A DNA stretch of 10,589 nt from Larix sibirica. Lineage: Eukaryota > Streptophyta > Pinopsida > Pinales > Pinaceae. Below the pieces are notes generated by a model. That model had not been told where the DNA came from. It searched no databases and saw nothing but the letters and a program-made list of their open reading frames with translations. Positions 7,816 to 10,589 of this stretch are shown here, piece by piece; the stretch's first letter is position 1; the number at the start of each line of letters is the position of its first letter. The stretch covers positions 40,938-51,526 of the forward strand of contig NWUY0300055626.1 in assembly GCA_004151065.3 (NCBI GenBank). Direction: 5' to 3'. The translations under genes were made by a program, and so were the position numbers.

Positions 7816-8878
7816 GTGATTTGAGGTATAGTACATTGGGGAAGTATATGAATTCAAATGTGCTAAATATGTAGAAAATACTTACAAGCTGCCATCTTCG
7901 GTGGGTATTCAGAAAACCATTTATAGTTCAGTTAGCATTGTCAGGCTTCATATCAAATATGTTACAAATTGGAGAGGAGTGCCCAACAAAATCTTATTTG
8001 CTAAAGACACAGAAGATATTCCAAAATAACTTCGAGCCTGGTAAGTTTATTCACTCGATAGGAAATATAGGTCATGTAAGAAATCAGCATGACTTTTGAG
8101 TTTCTCTTACCTCGTTCTTTTGGACACTGACTTGAAATTTTTGATTCTCTTGTAGCTTACAATGTGAATGGAATAATACAGTTTAATGAGACTGTGCCAT
8201 TCAGGGTTTACACGTAATTTAGAAAGTTTCTTGCACCTTTTGGTGTTGAAGGTCCTTTTGTTTCTACCATGTGCGCAGCTGCACAATCCATTGTTGCACA
8301 GAAGGTGAATGTACAAATATAAAAGTGTCATTGTATTTAGAAGAATAAGATACAATATGCTTATATACAAGTGTGAAGTGCGAATTGTTGTTTGAAACTT
8401 TAATATAATTTTGTGTACATGTAGAGATAATTGAAATTGTGTATGCCTCATAAGTAGAGTCTAGAAATCTACGAGCTTTTGTTGTGGTCTTCGAAAAGAT
8501 CAGCTGGAACGAAATCAGCACCAGCTGCAGCAGATGAGGGTTGAAATAGCGTAGAATTAGAGCAAAAAGTCACAACAAACGTTCAGCACGTCATGGGCCG
8601 TATCAGAGGCATTGCTCCACAATACTTCCCATAACAGGTGCTCGAAAATATTGAAAGAAAAACTATAGAAACCTAAAAGACTTGCCAGATCTTTTATGTT
8701 ACAAATTGAATGAAATCCATAATTAAAAACCCTTTCAGAAGGATGCAAATCCCACTGCCCAATGGCATGACTGCGGCCCTGGGACGACCGACTTTCTCAT
8801 CCACATCGCTCTCAATGTCATTCCCCCGAAGACAGTGTTATTGAGAAATTGAGATCATATTCATCAAACAGCCGCGAA
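7816..8878 (+). pseudogene. Right arm: second broken copy of same gene
   Basis: On the plus strand this arm carries the counterparts of the left-arm words: a TATAGTACATTGGGGAAGTA start, then YNVNG and FNETVPF at about 8158-8205, then GVEGPF and CAAAQSIVAQKVNVQ at about 8240-8320. The counterpart of the LLWSWKRS region, at about 8478, is out of frame. It has many stops and frameshifts and lacks a segment kept in the left arm. It keeps the CAAAQS…AQKV stretch intact where the left arm has a small rearrangement. Two stop positions (CCTCATAAG at 8446-8454 and GAAACCTAA at 8668-8676) are shared with the left arm. The shared stops mean either that these were real ends or exon edges, or that the sequence was already dead before it was duplicated. 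Confidence 0.6.
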
Positions 8879-9290
8879 TTAAATGAAGTAAACAGCCTCT
8901 TTGTATTCGTTAAACAACCAATTCAAGAAAACGCTCTGAAAACTCCGTCCCTCTACCAAGTACTGTTGGAGAGAGCGCAGCTATTAAATAAAACCCTTCC
9001 ACGAACCATTCGACGATCCATTCCCAACTGTTAATGAAAACTCTACAGAATACCAAGCATGGATCCCAAACGTTAGAGAGCATATCAATTGTGGCTGAGT
9101 GACTGGATTGACGCGTCACTAGAGCGCTTCATTGTGGTTGATCCCAATCACTAACTAAACCGCCCCATTAACGTTAATCCAAGTAACGCATGGATTAGCG
9201 ACTCCTTCAATCGCCAATTCAATCACAGCATTCGAAACCATGTGACCAACGAATCTATTGATCGAATATCCGCTTGGTATGAAATCTAGG
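8862..9290 (+). pseudogene. Coding-like continuation beyond the right arm
   Basis: Three plus-strand open pieces follow one another with frame changes. The first, to 9034, reads NEVNSLFVFVKQPIQENA and TPSLYQVLLERAQLLNK. The second, about 9000-9084, reads STEYQAWIPNVREHINCG. The third, about 9082-9290, reads WLSDWIDASLERFIVVDPNH, then one TAA, then NAWISDSFNRQFNHSIRNHV. The pieces overlap at the frame changes and have similar, protein-like composition, so a single old reading frame with two frameshifts and a stop is the simplest view. The first piece runs on from the inverted-repeat arm (SSNSRELNE at its start), so it may be the downstream part of the same gene, or a neighbouring one. The family is not recognised. 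This block keeps many CpG. Confidence 0.4.
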
Positions 9291-10011
9291 TCGTCCGTTG
9301 TTAATTAGACATTACAAGGCCGCGATCGCGCTCCCGGGGCAATTCTCATTATAGATGCTTAACTACGTAAAAATAAAAATAGGGTTAGAGAGTATTATAC
9401 TTTAGGTTCTTGTACCAACTGCTGGATAGCAGGGTAATGCATTCACGAGGACGGGTATAAAGGCGGCCCTATAGTCTAGACAAGCTAGTTACTGCTGGGT
9501 TGCCCATTCGATCGGCCAAGAAGGCCATGGAAGTCAGGAAATATTGAAAATGTAAAATGGGATTATTATCAACCGAATAATGTCCACAATTGCGTTCTGT
9601 AGAAAAGGGTATTACAAAAGCAAAATAAATAAGCTTTGTCATTGCATTATAGTTCTAGCATTCGGTTTTGCCCTGGAAGTTGTTGCTCTTGATGAACCAA
9701 GCAAATAGCCTTTTCCGAAGCTAACAGGTTATTTTCAACTTTTATTGCCATCTCTTCAGCTTATTTGAGATTTTTCGGCTACTTTGATCTTATAAAGAAA
9801 CCGAAATGTCCATCAGATGCGTCTAGCTAATAAATGAATTTATTAGATGGTTGCCACTGGAGGCTATATATCATTCAAAAGAAAGGTCCGATGTCTAGTT
9901 ATCGATCGGAGACTTTGGGGGATTTCAAGGGGCGTTAAACTATTGTGATAGTCACGATTCACGAGCAATGCTCAAACAACGTGAACGAAGGATGATTTTA
10001 TTGTGAACTAT
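9291..10011. other. Non-coding stretch, no clear feature
   Basis: GGCCGCGATCGCGC (near 9319-9332) closes the CpG-rich block. One short run at about 9650-9709 is open on the plus strand (IVLAFGFALEVVALDEPSK) and looks protein-like, but it stops at once and has no partner. No RNA gene, terminal inverted repeat or promoter could be supported. Confidence 0.4.
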
Positions 10012-10080
10012 ATTATAATGCAAAATACATATCCTAAAAATGCATTATTATAATGCAAAATACATATCCTAAAATGCATT
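10012..10080. repeat. 35-bp tandem duplication
   Basis: ATTATAATGCAAAATACATA with its TCCTAAAA(A)TGCATT tail occurs at 10012-10046 and 10047-10080. The copies are identical apart from one missing A in a run. Such near-identity marks it as recent. It lies 65 bp left of the LTR start. Confidence 0.9.
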
Positions 10081-10145
10081 CCAATTTTCCAGGTTTGAAT
10101 TTTGTTTTTGTATTTACTTGCGGGAGGCACTGTGTTGCAATCATC

Positions 10146-10478
10146 TGTTGGACACTTACGGGTGTAATTATACTACATCTTGTGGTCTTACTTAAGCCGG
10201 ATTCCTGCTTGCCGGCTTTGTTGAAATCGGAATATATGTATTTATACTTTCAGCTACCCTGGTGATTTTATGTTTTGATACGATGGTCTTTTGTTAAGAA
10301 TTGTAATTTTACTGGTCTACTATTCGTTATTGGTGCATTGGACAACTTGTTGTCCCATAGTATTTATCGGTGGTTTTTGGTATGATGTAATGCTATATAT
10401 ACTTGTGGTTAATATTGAAAAGTCAAGCCATTGCCCATTGTGTTTCTCCTCTTCTTAGTGTGTTTCATATTTTTAACA
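10146..10478 (+). mobile_element. 5' LTR of a Ty1/copia-type retrotransposon
   Basis: The proposed LTR begins TGTTGGACAC and ends ATTTTTAACA, giving the usual TG…CA ends with TGTT/AACA symmetry, and is 333 bp long. It is followed immediately by a primer-binding site. A TATA box (CTATATATAC, 10393-10402) lies about 85 bp from the end, where an element promoter would sit. A 7-bp-arm palindrome, GGACAAC-TT-GTTGTCC, lies at 10340-10355. The exact start is inferred from symmetry; an earlier TGTTG at 10133 is the alternative. A short open frame overlapping the LTR start (10053-10265) is not considered a gene. Confidence 0.7.
10393..10402 (+). promoter_or_regulatory. TATA box of the LTR
   Basis: CTATATATAC sits in the right quarter of the LTR, where the U3/R boundary would be. 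Transcription of the element would be expected to start roughly 30 bases downstream. Confidence 0.5.
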
Positions 10479-10490
10479 TGGTATCAGAAA
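10479..10490 (+). other. Primer-binding site, initiator Met tRNA
   Basis: TGGTATCAGAAA directly follows the LTR end and matches the plant copia site TGGTATCAGAGC in its first ten bases. Reverse transcription of the element would start here. The last two bases differ from the usual GC. Confidence 0.8.
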
Positions 10491-10589
10491 TATTGAGTGC
10501 CTACTAATCTTTTGTAAAGTGTAGAATTTACTGGGGTTTTTGCTGGTAGCATACTTATGCTAACATATGAAGATGCCATTTTCACTTTG
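10491..10589 (+). mobile_element. Start of element interior, cut by window edge
   Basis: About 100 bp of leader follow the primer-binding site. The stretch contains a small palindrome, AGCATA-C-TTATGCT, near 10547-10560. No gag start can be judged before the sequence ends. Confidence 0.5.

Larger units (their letters stand above)
6625..8878. repeat. Large imperfect inverted repeat, arms about 1.1 kb
   Basis: The left arm (6625-7798) and the right arm (7816-8878) are reverse complements over nearly their whole length, with a central spacer of about 17 bp (7799-7815). Near the centre, GATTTGATGTATAGTACATC on the left complement faces GATTTGAGGTATAGTACATT on the right. Far out, CATATTCATCAAACAACCAC faces CATATTCATCAAACAGCCGC. 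Identity is high in blocks and is broken by indels, including about 150 bp present only in the left arm (around 7580-7735). A read-through RNA would form a long bulged hairpin. Confidence 0.9.

Noticed and set aside
8107-8748. Minus-strand open frames across the right arm
   Set aside because: They are antisense to the coding-like words shared with the left arm, so they are shadows.
9400-9530. tRNA or rRNA-like GC-richer patch
   Set aside because: No cloverleaf, box A/B pair or rRNA core word could be found.
10053-10265. 70-residue plus-strand open frame
   Set aside because: It spans a tandem duplication and the start of an LTR, so it is not a gene.

Overview
This is intergenic nuclear DNA of a land plant. 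It is AT-rich, mostly poor in CpG, full of old repeats, and holds no intact protein-coding gene that I can find. The plant call rests on two things. A minus-strand fragment (about 3532-3729) is recognisable as part of a TIR1/AFB auxin-receptor F-box/LRR gene. The right edge carries a long terminal repeat followed by the initiator-Met-tRNA primer-binding site typical of plant Ty1/copia elements. A gymnosperm or another large, repeat-laden genome would fit, but the sequence does not settle the species. One N at 3800 marks a draft-assembly base.

Layout from the left. Positions 1-1020 are small tandem duplications and then very AT-rich DNA. Positions 1020-2230 are mostly featureless, with one weak exon-like stretch (1284-1354) and two short duplications. 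Positions 2231-2850 are AT-rich. A 19-bp triplet repeat (2851-2910) opens a more GC-balanced block, 2910-3730. Read on the minus strand, this block holds a broken TIR1/AFB LRR segment followed directly by a gag-like retroelement remnant, with a 45-bp direct repeat (3182-3226 and 3476-3520). Positions 3729-5365 are bracketed by two copies of a 71-bp direct repeat. Between them lie three exact-length 60-bp tandem units and a strongly decayed minisatellite of roughly 60-75-bp units. Positions 5366-6600 hold no gene; they contain a CTGTTACA-type repeat cluster, a 95-bp-spaced duplication and a decayed primer-binding-site-like motif on the minus strand.

The most striking object is a large imperfect inverted repeat, 6625-7798 against 7816-8878, separated by only about 17 bp. 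Each arm is a diverged, broken copy of the same unidentified protein-coding sequence, one on each strand, facing away from a common centre. A transcript through it would fold into a hairpin with arms of about 1.1 kb. The coding-like sequence continues past the right arm to about 9290, in a block (8761-9340) unusually rich in CpG. Positions 9340-10010 show nothing recognisable. A 35-bp tandem duplication (10012-10080) precedes a 333-bp copia-type LTR (10146-10478), its primer-binding site, and about 100 bp of element interior cut by the window edge.

Nothing here works together as an operon or pathway. The interest lies in how the repeats arose and in whether the inverted pseudogene pair makes small RNA.
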